64,000 bases of DNA from Frankiales bacterium. Lineage in GTDB: Bacteria; Actinomycetota; Actinomycetes; Mycobacteriales; SCTD01. This document shows, in pieces, positions 37,923 through 46,474 of the stretch. The notes under the pieces were generated by a model that was not told the DNA's origin, searched no databases, and saw nothing but the letters and a program-made list of their open reading frames with translations. The number at the start of each line of letters is the position of its first letter. Position 1 is the first letter of the stretch. The stretch covers positions 1 to 64,000 of the forward strand of contig JAODND010000020.1 in assembly GCA_025465465.1 (NCBI GenBank), read 5' to 3'. Position numbers and translations under genes: made by a program.

Positions 37923-39088
37923 TGAGCGGCAAGCTGGCAGCGGTCCTCGGGACCGGGCAGACCAAGCACGTCTCGGCGCGCAAGGACGTGAGCATCGCGG
38001 GCCTCGTCCGCGAGGCTGCCGACCGGGCGCTCGCCGACGCGCAGCTGGAGTGGAAGGACATCGACGCGGTCGTCGTCGGCAAGGCGCCCGACATGTTCGA
38101 GGGCGTCATGATGCCGGAGCTCTACCTCGCCGAGGCGCTCGGTGCCCTGGGCAAGCCGATGTTCCGGGTCCACACCGCCGGCTCGGTCGGCGGCTCGACC
38201 GCCGTGGTGGCAAGCCATCTGGTGCAGGGTGGCATCCACGAGCGCGTCCTCACGGTGGCGTTCGAGAAGCAGTCGGAGAGCAACGCCATGTGGGCGCTGT
38301 CGATCCGGATCCCGTTCTCGCAGCCGCTCGTCGCGGGCGCCGGTGGTTACTTCGCGCCGATCGTGCGCGGCTACATCCGCAAGTCGGGTGCGCCTCTCGA
38401 CACGGGCTACAAGGTGGTCCTCAAGGACCGCCTCAACGCGTTGAAGAACCCGTTCGCGCACGTCCACGACCACGAGATCACGTACGAGAAGATCGCCGAG
38501 TCCCCGCTGCTGTGGGACCCGATCCGCTATGCCGAGACCTGCCCCTCGTCCGACGGTGCGGCGGCGATGGTCATCGGGTCGGAGGCCGCCGCGGCCAAGC
38601 AGGACCGCCCGGTCGCCTGGATCCACGGCACGTCGGTGAAGTCCGAGCCGACGATGGGTGCCGGTCGTGACAGGGTCAACCCGCACGCCGGCCGGATGTG
38701 TGCCCAGGAGGTCTACAAGGAGGCGGGCATCACCGACCCCTTCCGGCAGATCGACTGCGCCGAGATCTACGTGCCCTTCAGCTGGTTCGAGCCGATGTGG
38801 ATGGAGAACCTCGGGTTCGCCGAGGAGGGCACCGGTTGGAAGATGGTCCAGGACGGCACCACGTCGCTGACTGGCGAGATGCCGATCAACATGTCGGGCG
38901 GCGTGCTGTCGACCAACCCGATCGGTGCTTCCGGGATGATCCGCTTCCTCGAGGCGGCCAACCAGGTGCGCGGCATGGCGGGTGAGCACCAGGTGCCCGA
39001 TGCGAAGGTCGCCATGGGACATGCGTACGGCGGTGGCTCGCAGTTCTTCGCCATGTGGGTCGTCGGCAGTGAGAAGCCGACGTCGTGA
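37922..39088 (+). CDS. ltp3: Thiolase-fold lipid-transfer protein / aldolase, Ltp3-like
   Basis: A protein of 388 residues. The start MSGKLAAVLGTGQTK, then HTAGSVGGSTAVVASHLVQ in the Cys-loop position, AEIYVPFSWFEPMWMENLGF, and GHAYGGGSQFFAMWVVG at the end all fit mycobacterial Ltp3 as I remember it. Ltp3/Ltp4 are needed for C24-branched sterols such as sitosterol in Rhodococcus. A one-base overlap with ltp4 and the DUF35 genes just upstream suggest a four-protein complex. Confidence 0.88.
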   Translation: MSGKLAAVLGTGQTKHVSARKDVSIAGLVREAADRALADAQLEWKDIDAVVVGKAPDMFEGVMMPELYLAEALGALGKPMFRVHTAGSVGGSTAVVASHLVQGGIHERVLTVAFEKQSESNAMWALSIRIPFSQPLVAGAGGYFAPIVRGYIRKSGAPLDTGYKVVLKDRLNALKNPFAHVHDHEITYEKIAESPLLWDPIRYAETCPSSDGAAAMVIGSEAAAAKQDRPVAWIHGTSVKSEPTMGAGRDRVNPHAGRMCAQEVYKEAGITDPFRQIDCAEIYVPFSWFEPMWMENLGFAEEGTGWKMVQDGTTSLTGEMPINMSGGVLSTNPIGASGMIRFLEAANQVRGMAGEHQVPDAKVAMGHAYGGGSQFFAMWVVGSEKPTS

Positions 39089-39852
39089 CTGACAGGACGA
39101 GGTTGGACGGGCGGGTGGCGCTGATCAGTGGCTCGGCCCGCGGCATGGGGGAGGCGACGGCCCGGCTGATGGTGTCCCGCGGGGCCTCCGTCGTGCTCGG
39201 CGACATCCTGCCCGACGTCAAGGAGGTGGCTGCTTCCCTTGGAGACAAGGCGATCGCCGTCACGCTGGATGTCACCGACCCGCAGTCGTGGCGCGATGCC
39301 GTCGACGCGGGGGAGAAGGCCTTCGGCAAGGTCGACATCCTGGTGAACAACGCCGGCATCCTGCTGATCGAGGCCCTCGAGAACACCACCGACGACATCT
39401 ACGACCGCGTCAACGGGGTCAACGCCCGGGGCTGCTTCCTCGGCATGCGCGAGGTGCACCCGGCACTCAAGCGCGCCGGCGGCGGAGCCATCGTCAACCT
39501 GTCCTCGGTCGAGGGGCTCGGCGGCAACCGCTTCCTCATCGCCTACTCGGGGTCCAAGTTTTCGGTGCGTGGCATGACCAAGGCCGCGGCGATCGAGCTC
39601 GCCGCGGACGGCATCCGCGTCAACAGCGTGCACCCCGGCGGCATCGACACACCGATGGTCCGGCACTTCGTACCCGACGAGGCGGACCGCCAGAAGGGCA
39701 TCGGTCGCCAGGTCGCCATGCGCCGCACCGGAAAGGCCGAGGAGGTCGCGGAGGCCGTGACCTTCCTGGCCAGCGACGCGGCGTCCTACATCACCGGCGC
39801 CGAGCTGGCCGTCGACGGAGGGGCCACCGCCACCTCCGGCTTCAAGCACTAA
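39085..39852 (+). CDS. SDR family oxidoreductase (3alpha/20beta-hydroxysteroid dehydrogenase-like)
   Basis: Classical SDR of 255 residues. GSARGMGEA near residue 16 is a TGxxxGxG variant, NNAGILL is followed by the catalytic Ser in NLSSVEG, and YSGSK carries Tyr and Lys. It resembles 20beta-hydroxysteroid dehydrogenase/FabG3-like enzymes. GTG 39085 overlaps the ltp3 stop (GTGA). It probably oxidises a hydroxyl on the steroid or on the side chain. Confidence 0.85.
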   Translation: MTDRTRLDGRVALISGSARGMGEATARLMVSRGASVVLGDILPDVKEVAASLGDKAIAVTLDVTDPQSWRDAVDAGEKAFGKVDILVNNAGILLIEALENTTDDIYDRVNGVNARGCFLGMREVHPALKRAGGGAIVNLSSVEGLGGNRFLIAYSGSKFSVRGMTKAAAIELAADGIRVNSVHPGGIDTPMVRHFVPDEADRQKGIGRQVAMRRTGKAEEVAEAVTFLASDAASYITGAELAVDGGATATSGFKH

Positions 39853-39865
39853 CGGGGAGACAGCT

Positions 39866-41473
39866 GTGGAGTTCAACCTGGCGGACATGCTCGAGAACGT
39901 CGTCGACGCCGTCCCCGATCGCCCCGCGCTCTACGCCGAGGGGCGGCACCTGTCGTTCCGCGAGTTCGACGCGCGCGCCAACCAGCTGGCGCACCACTTC
40001 CAGTCGGTCGGCATCGGGCTCGGCGACCACGTGGGCTGCCACATGATGAACGGCACCGAGTACCTCGAGACGATGTACGCGCTGTTCAAGATCCGCGCCG
40101 TGCCGGTCAACGTGAACTTCCGCTATGTCGAGGAGGAGCTCCGCTACCTCTATGACGACGCCGACCTGGTCGCCGTCGTCTACGACACCGAGTTCGCCGA
40201 CAAGGTCGCGGCCGTGCTGCCGAAGGTCGACGACGTGAAGCACCTGCTCGCGGTCGGACCGACCGAGGGGTATGACCTCCCTGAGGGCTCCGTGCGCTAC
40301 GAGGAGGCTCTCGCTGCTCAGAAGGACGACCGCAGCGACTTCCCTGTGCGTTCCGCCGACGACCTGTTCATCATCTACACCGGCGGCACGACCGGCATGC
40401 CCAAGGGCGTCATGTGGCGCCAGGAGGACCTGTTCTTCGCCGGTATGGGTGGCGGCTACCCCGCCGGCGAGCCGCTGAAGGCGCCCGAGGAGGCCGGCGT
40501 ACGAGCCGTGGCCAACACCCCGATGGTCAGCTTCCCGGCGCCGCCGCTCATGCACGGCGCTGCCGAGCTGGGGTCGTTCATCAACCTGCTCGGCGGCGGC
40601 AAGGTCTGCCTGATCCGCAGGTACTCCGGCGACGGAGCGCTCCGGATGATCCAGGAGCAGAAGTGCAACACCATCACGATCGTCGGTGACGCGATGGCGA
40701 TGCCGCTCATCGAGGCGCTCGACAGCGGGACCTATGACCTGTCGTCGCTGTTTGCGGTGGCCTCAGCGGGAGCACTGCTGAGCCAGTCGGTGCGGGACAA
40801 GCTCACCGAGCGCATCCCGAACCTGTTCATCAACGACTCCTTCGGGTCGACCGAGACCGGCTACAACGGCTCGGCCAAGCCCGGCACCAACGCCAAGGAC
40901 GGCCTGAAGTTCTCGGTCAACCCCCGCACGGCGGTGTTCGACGACGACCTCAAGCTCGTCGTCCCCGGCTCGGGAGTCGTCGGCCGGGTCGCTCAGAAGG
41001 GCCACATCCCGCTCGGCTACTACGGGGACCCGGAGAAGACCGCCAAGACGTTCGTGACCATCGACGGAGTCCGCTGGGTGATGCCCGGCGACATGGCGAT
41101 GGTCGAAGAGGACGGCACCATGCACTTCCTCGGCCGCGGCTCGATCTGCATCAACTCGGGCGGCGAGAAGATCTACCCCGAGGAGGTCGAGGGTGCCATC
41201 AAGTCGCACCCCGACATCCACGACGCGGTGGTCGCGGGCATCCCCGACCCGCGATGGGGCCAGAAGGTCGCGGCGGTCCTGCAGGTCCGCGAGGGCGCTG
41301 CCGCACCGACGCAGGAAGAGCTCGAGCAGCACCTGTCGACGATCATCGCTCGCTACAAGCTGCCGCGGTTCATCACTGTCGTACCCCTGATGCAGCGGTC
41401 GCCCTCGGGCAAGCCCGACTACGGCTGGGCGACCAAGGTCCTGACCGAGGCCGAGGCTGCCGCAGCCGTCTGA
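39866..41473 (+). CDS. fadD19: Steroid-CoA ligase, FadD19-like
   Basis: AMP-forming CoA ligase of 535 residues that activates the C26 steroid acid. FNLADMLENVVDAVPDR at the start, PVNVNFRYVEEELRYLYDDAD, the P-loop YTGGTTGMPKGVMWR, SFGSTETGY and SINSGGEKIYPEEVE (here CINSGGEK) all parallel mycobacterial FadD19. FadD19 is required for C24-branched sterols, in line with the adjacent ltp3/ltp4. GTG 39866 follows a GGGGAG site. Confidence 0.9.
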   Translation: MEFNLADMLENVVDAVPDRPALYAEGRHLSFREFDARANQLAHHFQSVGIGLGDHVGCHMMNGTEYLETMYALFKIRAVPVNVNFRYVEEELRYLYDDADLVAVVYDTEFADKVAAVLPKVDDVKHLLAVGPTEGYDLPEGSVRYEEALAAQKDDRSDFPVRSADDLFIIYTGGTTGMPKGVMWRQEDLFFAGMGGGYPAGEPLKAPEEAGVRAVANTPMVSFPAPPLMHGAAELGSFINLLGGGKVCLIRRYSGDGALRMIQEQKCNTITIVGDAMAMPLIEALDSGTYDLSSLFAVASAGALLSQSVRDKLTERIPNLFINDSFGSTETGYNGSAKPGTNAKDGLKFSVNPRTAVFDDDLKLVVPGSGVVGRVAQKGHIPLGYYGDPEKTAKTFVTIDGVRWVMPGDMAMVEEDGTMHFLGRGSICINSGGEKIYPEEVEGAIKSHPDIHDAVVAGIPDPRWGQKVAAVLQVREGAAAPTQEELEQHLSTIIARYKLPRFITVVPLMQRSPSGKPDYGWATKVLTEAEAAAAV

Positions 41474-41515
41474 CCTCCCGGAAGCAGCACCAGTTCAGGG
41501 ACGGGGGTAGGGGTC

Positions 41516-43126
41516 ATGGAGTGGATGACCACGGTGTCCGCGCTGGTCAGGGCTCGGGCGGACGATGACCGGCCGGGGCTGCTGTTCGAGGGGCGGTCGT
41601 GGACGTGGCGCGAGCACACGGCTGAGGCGGCCGCCCGCGCGGCGTACTACGAGACGGTGCGACCTGCCAACGGCCCGCCGCACATCGGGGTGCTGCTCGA
41701 GAACGTGCCGGAGTACAGCTTCTGGCTGGCGGCGGCGGCCCTCGGGCGCTTCGTGCTCGTGGGCCTGAACGCCTCCCGCAAGGGTGACGGCCTGCTCGAG
41801 GACGTCGCAGCGACCGACTGCCACCTCGTCCTCACCGATCGCCCTGAGCTCTTCGAAGGCGTCGGGATCCGGGTGCTCGACCCCCACGAGATCGCTTATA
41901 CCCCAGCCGATCTGCCCGCCACCGAGGCACAGAACGACGACCTCTACCTGCTCATCTTCACGAGCGGTACGACGGGATCGCCGAAAGCCGTGATGTGCAG
42001 CCAGGGCAAGATCGCGACGCAGGGGCTCGGCCTGACCTGGCGCGTGAACCTCACCGCGGAGGACGTCAGCTATCTGAGCATGCCGCTGTTCCACTCGAAC
42101 GCGGTCATCGCCGGCTGGTCGCCCTCATTGGCGGTCGGCGCGACGATGGCGCTGAAGCGGAAGTTCTCGGCGTCGTCGTTCATCGACGACTGCCGCGCCG
42201 TCGGCGCGACCTTCGCCAACTACGTCGGGACACCGCTGTCGTACGTGCTCGCCCAACCGGCGCGCCCGGACGATGCCGACAACCCGCTGATCCGGGTGTT
42301 CGGCAACGAGGGGGCTCCTGCGGACCTCGAACGCTTCGCGACGCGGTTCGGGTGCCAGGTGATGGACGGTTTCGGCTCGACCGAAGGCGGCATCAGCATC
42401 ACGAAGGTGGAGGACACGCCCCCTGGTGCGCTCGGCAAGAGCAGCGGCGGCGACGTGCGGATCCTCGACAGCGAGACCGGTGAGGAGAAGGCGGTCGCGG
42501 TCTTCGACGCCGACGGCCGGCTCGCCAACGCGGAGGACGCGGTGGGCGAGCTCGTCAACATGGACGGTCCGATGGCCTTCGAGGGCTACTGGAACGCCCC
42601 CGACGACACCGCCCACCGCAACCGCGAGGGCCGCTACTGGTCCGGCGATCTCGGCTATCGCGACGCTGACGGCTTCCTCTACTTCGCCGGCCGGTCGCTG
42701 GACCGGCTCCGGGTCGGCGGCGAGAACTTCCCAGCCGCTCCCGTCGCCCGGCTCATGACCCGCCATCCGCAGGTCGTCGAGGCCGTCGTGTACGCGGTGC
42801 CCGACGCCACCGCCGGTGACCAGCTGATGGCAGCGGTCGTCCCCGCTGACGGCTTCGACCCCGCGGAGTTCGCCCGGTGGGTGGCGTCGCAGCCCGACGC
42901 CAGCCGGACCTGGGTGCCGAGGTACCTGCGGGTCGGCGAGGTCCCGAAGACCGCGACCGGCAAGGTCCTGGTGCGGCAGCTCAGCCAGCAGCGCTGGGAC
43001 GCCGACGGCGTGTGGCTGCGCGCCGGCGACACGATGCGACCGCTCACCGAGGACGACCGCGTCGCGCTGGAGAAGGCCTTCGCCGACTCCGGCCGCCCCC
43101 TCCTCCGCCCGGTGGGGCCGCCTTGA
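41516..43126 (+). CDS. fadD17: Side-chain acid CoA ligase, FadD17-like
   Basis: CoA ligase of 536 residues. The opening GLLFEGRSWTWREH, PPHIGVLLENVPEY, the P-loop FTSGTTGSPKAVMCS and LKRKFSASSFIDDCR match mycobacterial FadD17 as I recall it. In FadD17 the target is a shortened steroid side-chain acid. It lies 42 bases after fadD19 and 58 bases before the FadE26-like gene, in the order fadD17, fadE26, fadE27; mycobacteria have the same three genes side by side in the reverse order. Confidence 0.88.
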   Translation: MEWMTTVSALVRARADDDRPGLLFEGRSWTWREHTAEAAARAAYYETVRPANGPPHIGVLLENVPEYSFWLAAAALGRFVLVGLNASRKGDGLLEDVAATDCHLVLTDRPELFEGVGIRVLDPHEIAYTPADLPATEAQNDDLYLLIFTSGTTGSPKAVMCSQGKIATQGLGLTWRVNLTAEDVSYLSMPLFHSNAVIAGWSPSLAVGATMALKRKFSASSFIDDCRAVGATFANYVGTPLSYVLAQPARPDDADNPLIRVFGNEGAPADLERFATRFGCQVMDGFGSTEGGISITKVEDTPPGALGKSSGGDVRILDSETGEEKAVAVFDADGRLANAEDAVGELVNMDGPMAFEGYWNAPDDTAHRNREGRYWSGDLGYRDADGFLYFAGRSLDRLRVGGENFPAAPVARLMTRHPQVVEAVVYAVPDATAGDQLMAAVVPADGFDPAEFARWVASQPDASRTWVPRYLRVGEVPKTATGKVLVRQLSQQRWDADGVWLRAGDTMRPLTEDDRVALEKAFADSGRPLLRPVGPP

Positions 43127-43146
43127 CCGGGTGACGGCGGCCACAG

Positions 43147-43160
43147 TAGAACGTGTTACA
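43147..43160 (+). promoter_or_regulatory. KstR-like operator (perfect) before the FadE26-like gene
   Basis: The sequence tagaacgtgttaca fits TNNAACNNGTTNNA. It is 24 bases before the ATG at 43185 and is the last such box upstream of the ABC transporter genes. Confidence 0.76.
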
Positions 43161-43184
43161 GGAATCCCCCATGAATCGAGTCCC

Positions 43185-44333
43185 ATGTACCTGACCTACA
43201 CGGACGCCCAGCGGGACTTCCGCGACGAGCTGCGGGCCTACTTCGGCCAGCTCATGACGCCGGAGGTGCGCGCCTCGCTGTCCGGTGGCGAGCTCGAGGG
43301 CAGCGCCTACAAGGAGCTGGTCAAGCAGCTGGGCAAGGACGGGATGCTCGGCGTCAGCTGGCCCAAGGAGTACGGCGGCGGCGGCCGCGACCTGCTCGAC
43401 CAGTACATCTTCTTCGACGAGAGCCAGCGCGCCCAGGTCCCCGTCCCGTTCCTCACCCTCAACACCGTCGGGCCGACGATCATGCACCTCGGGTCGCCGG
43501 AGCAGAAGGCCTTCTTCCTGCCCAAGATCCTCCAGGGCGAGCTGCACTTCTCGATCGGCTACTCCGAGCCCGGCGCCGGCACGGACCTCGCCAGCCTGAA
43601 GACCACGGCCACCCGCGACGGCGACCACTACGTCATCAACGGTCAGAAGATGTGGACCAGCCTCATCCACCACGCCGACTTCATCTGGTTGGCCTGCCGC
43701 ACCGACCCCGACGCCAAGCGCCACAAGGGCCTGTCCATCATCATCGTCCCGACCGACGCCGAGGGCTTCAGCTGGACCAAGGTGCACACCCTCGGCGGCG
43801 GCTACACGTCGGCCACCTACTACGACAACGTGCGGGTCCCCGTCGAGAACGTCGTGCTGGGCGAGAACCGCGGCTGGGAGCTCATCACCAGCCAGCTCAA
43901 CCACGAGCGCGTGTCGCTCTCCAGCGCCGGCAGCGTCCAGACCAAGATCGACCAGGTACGCCGGTGGGCGCAGGAGACCAAGCTGCCGGACGGCCGCCGG
44001 GTGGTCGACCAGGAGTGGGTCCAGCGCTCGCTCGCGGAGCTGACCGCCAAGACGCGGTTCCTCGAGATGCTCAACTGGAAGGTCGCCTGGAGCGGCACCC
44101 AGGGCTCGCTGAACCCCGCGGATGCCAGTGCCGTGAAGGTGCTCGGCAGCGAGTTCTACATCGAGGCCTACCGCCGGCTGATGGAGATCGTCGGCAGCAA
44201 CGCGATCCTCGGGCACGACCTCGAGCGGTGGATGCGCACCACCCTCGTGCTGACCTTCGGCGGCGGCACCAACGAGATCCAGCGCGACATCATCGCCATG
44301 GTGGGGCTCGGCATGCCCCGGGCCCCGAGGTAG
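43185..44333 (+). CDS. fadE26: Sterol acyl-CoA dehydrogenase alpha subunit, FadE26/ChsE4-like
   Basis: Flavoprotein subunit of 382 residues for the first dehydrogenation of the 5-carbon side chain. GVSWPKEYGGGGRD, FSIGYSEPGAGTDLASL, NGQKMWTSLI, TSQLNHERVSL and LTFGGGTNEIQRDIIAMVGLG agree with mycobacterial FadE26. I start at ATG 43185, giving MYLTYTDAQRDF; the longer open frame covers the KstR box. The beta partner follows after 6 bases. Confidence 0.92.
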   Translation: MYLTYTDAQRDFRDELRAYFGQLMTPEVRASLSGGELEGSAYKELVKQLGKDGMLGVSWPKEYGGGGRDLLDQYIFFDESQRAQVPVPFLTLNTVGPTIMHLGSPEQKAFFLPKILQGELHFSIGYSEPGAGTDLASLKTTATRDGDHYVINGQKMWTSLIHHADFIWLACRTDPDAKRHKGLSIIIVPTDAEGFSWTKVHTLGGGYTSATYYDNVRVPVENVVLGENRGWELITSQLNHERVSLSSAGSVQTKIDQVRRWAQETKLPDGRRVVDQEWVQRSLAELTAKTRFLEMLNWKVAWSGTQGSLNPADASAVKVLGSEFYIEAYRRLMEIVGSNAILGHDLERWMRTTLVLTFGGGTNEIQRDIIAMVGLGMPRAPR

Positions 44334-44339
44334 GGACAG

Positions 44340-45416
44340 ATGGACTTCACACTCACCGAGGACCAGCAGGCCCTGCAGGGTCTCGCGCAGCAGATCCTCG
44401 ACAAGGAGGCCACACCCAAGCGCCTCGACGCCCTGACCGAGTGGTTCGACGCGGACCTCTGGAAGCAGCTCGCCGACGCCGGCCTGATCGGCGCCGCTCT
44501 GCGCGAGGACGTGGGCGGCGGAGGCCTCGGCTTCACCGAGCTCGCCGTCGTGCTCGAGCAGGTCGGTGCGCACGCCGCGCAGCTGCCCCTGCTCGAGGTG
44601 CTCCCACCGGCGCTCGCGATCGACCGCTTCGGCAGCGATGAGCAGCGGCAGCTGCTCCGCGGCGTGGCGGCCGGCACCGGCCTCGTCGTCGCGGCTCTCA
44701 CCGAGACCGGACGGGAGGACCCGCTCCATCCGGCCACCGGGGCCATCCTCCAGGACGGCGCGTGGACCCTCACCGGTGCCAAGTCCGCCGTACCCCTGCT
44801 GGACAAGGCGACCACGGTGCTCGTCCCCGCCGCCACCGGCAGCGGCACTGCGCTGTTCCTGGTCCCCGGGGGAGCAGCCACGACGGGTACGACGACGCAC
44901 GGCCTCCCCGTCGGTGAGCTCGACCTCGACGGGGCCTCAGCCGAGCTGCTCACGGACGACCCGACGGCGCTGGGCTGGCTGCTCGACCGCGCGCTGGTGG
45001 GCATCGCCGCGACGGCACTCGGCGTCAGCAACAAGGCGCTGCGGCTGTCGGCGGCCTACACCAGCCAGCGCGAGCAGTTCGGTCGCGTCGTCGCGACCTT
45101 CCAGGCCGTCGGGCACCGCCTCGCCGACGCCTACATCGATGTCGAGGGCATCCGGCTCACCACGCTGCAAGCCGTGTGGCTGCTCGACGAGGACCTGCCC
45201 GCGCACGACGAGGCCAGGATCGCGAAGTGGTGGGCTGCCGAAGGCGGGCACCGGGTCGCGCACGCCGCGCAGCACGTGCACGGCGGGGTCGGCATCGACA
45301 TGGACTACGAGCTGCACCGCTACTTCACCTGGAGCAAGTACCTCGAGTTCACCCTGGGCGGCGCGACCGCGCAGTCCCTCTCGCTCGGCGCCACGCTGGC
45401 CGCCGAGCCCGTCTAG
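44340..45416 (+). CDS. fadE27: Sterol acyl-CoA dehydrogenase beta subunit, FadE27/ChsE5-like
   Basis: Shortened acyl-CoA dehydrogenase of 358 residues that forms an alpha2beta2 heterotetramer with the FadE26-like subunit. The C-terminal half keeps SQREQFGRVVATFQAVGHRLADAY and HVHGGVGIDMDYELHRYF. The N-terminal half is diverged, as in ChsE5. The spacing of 6 bases indicates co-translation. Confidence 0.9.
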   Translation: MDFTLTEDQQALQGLAQQILDKEATPKRLDALTEWFDADLWKQLADAGLIGAALREDVGGGGLGFTELAVVLEQVGAHAAQLPLLEVLPPALAIDRFGSDEQRQLLRGVAAGTGLVVAALTETGREDPLHPATGAILQDGAWTLTGAKSAVPLLDKATTVLVPAATGSGTALFLVPGGAATTGTTTHGLPVGELDLDGASAELLTDDPTALGWLLDRALVGIAATALGVSNKALRLSAAYTSQREQFGRVVATFQAVGHRLADAYIDVEGIRLTTLQAVWLLDEDLPAHDEARIAKWWAAEGGHRVAHAAQHVHGGVGIDMDYELHRYFTWSKYLEFTLGGATAQSLSLGATLAAEPV

Positions 45417-45425
45417 AAGGAACGC

Positions 45426-46316
45426 ATGTCCACCTCGCTCGAAGCCAAGTCCGCACTCGTCACCGGCGCCGGCGCCGGCCTGGGTCGGGCCGAGGCGCTC
45501 GCCCTCGCCGCCCAGGGCGCCGGCGTGGTCGTCAACGACTACGACAAGGACGCAGCGCACGCCGTCGTCGACGAGATCCAGGCGGCGGGTGGTCGGGCGA
45601 TCGCCGCTCCGGGTGACGTCAGCAGCTGGAGCGTTGCCGAGTCGCTCGTCCAGGCCGCCGTCACCGAGTGGGGTCAGCTCGACATCCTCGTGAACAACGC
45701 CGGCGTGCTGCGTGACCGCACCATCTTCAACATCACCGAAGACGAGTGGGACACCGTCATCGCCGTCCACCTCAAGGGCCACGCCGGCACCTCGAAGTTC
45801 GCCACGCAGCACTGGCGGGACCGTTCCAAGGCAACCGGCGGCGAGGTCTACGGCCGCGTCATCAACACCAGCTCCGAGGCCTTCCTGTTCGGCTCGCCCG
45901 GGCAGCCCAACTACGCCGCAGCCAAGGCCGGCATCGTCGCCCTCACCTTGGCCACGGCAGGGGCCTGCGGCCGCTACGGCGTCCGGGCCAATGCCATCTG
46001 CCCGCGTGCCCGCACCGCGATGACCGCGCAGGTCTTCGGAGACGCGCCGGAGGGCGGCATCGACCCGCTCGGCGTCGAGCACGTCGCGCCGCTGGTGGCT
46101 TACTTGGCCAGCCCCGAGGCGGATGCCATCAGCGGCCAGGTCTTCGTGGCCTACGGCCCGATGGTGGTCCTGGCGAGCGCGCCGGGCGTCGACCAGCGCT
46201 TCGACACGACCGATCCGACGTGGAGCGTCGACGGGCTCGCCGATGCGCTCGGTCCCTACTTCCGGGACCGCGACGGCTCGAAGTCGTTCCGTGCGGACGC
46301 CTTCACGTCCCTCTGA
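45426..46316 (+). CDS. SDR / 3-hydroxyacyl-CoA dehydrogenase-like (17beta-HSD4 type)
   Basis: SDR of 296 residues. TGAGAGLGRAEALALA near residue 13 binds NAD, NNAGVLRD lies in the centre, the catalytic Ser is in NTSSEAF, and YAAAK contains Tyr and Lys. The NNAGVLRDRT and GSPGQPNYAAAK forms are those of multifunctional-enzyme-2/HSD17B4 dehydrogenases that oxidise 3-hydroxyacyl-CoA of sterol side chains. Mycobacteria have hsd4A between fadE26/fadE27 and mce4, the same slot. It starts 9 bases after fadE27 with AAGGAACGC. Confidence 0.83.
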   Translation: MSTSLEAKSALVTGAGAGLGRAEALALAAQGAGVVVNDYDKDAAHAVVDEIQAAGGRAIAAPGDVSSWSVAESLVQAAVTEWGQLDILVNNAGVLRDRTIFNITEDEWDTVIAVHLKGHAGTSKFATQHWRDRSKATGGEVYGRVINTSSEAFLFGSPGQPNYAAAKAGIVALTLATAGACGRYGVRANAICPRARTAMTAQVFGDAPEGGIDPLGVEHVAPLVAYLASPEADAISGQVFVAYGPMVVLASAPGVDQRFDTTDPTWSVDGLADALGPYFRDRDGSKSFRADAFTSL

Positions 46317-46389
46317 GCGGGACTCTGGTGCCCAATGTCCGGAAATTGCGGGCGTACCACCCTCGACACGGAGAGGTAACACGCACACG

Positions 46390-46474
46390 ATGAAGAAGAC
46401 GCTGTGACCCAGCCCACAGCGACCTCGGCCACCAAGACGGAGTGAGCGTGCCCAGCCAGGACCCCACGACGTGA
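46390..46474 (+). other. Chain of three tiny overlapping frames upstream of the permease
   Basis: ATG 46390 opens MKKTL-stop (46390-46407). GTG 46404 overlaps it by four and opens 13 codons (to 46445). GTG 46448 opens 8 codons (to 46474) and its stop overlaps the permease GTG at 46471 by four. This could be a translational relay, a remnant of a lost gene start, or chance. The 154-base gap shows no KstR box and no clear terminator. Confidence 0.3.

Noticed and set aside
43044..44900. A 618-codon minus-strand frame over fadE26/fadE27
   Set aside because: Same composition bias as other shadow frames, and it lies opposite two well-supported genes.
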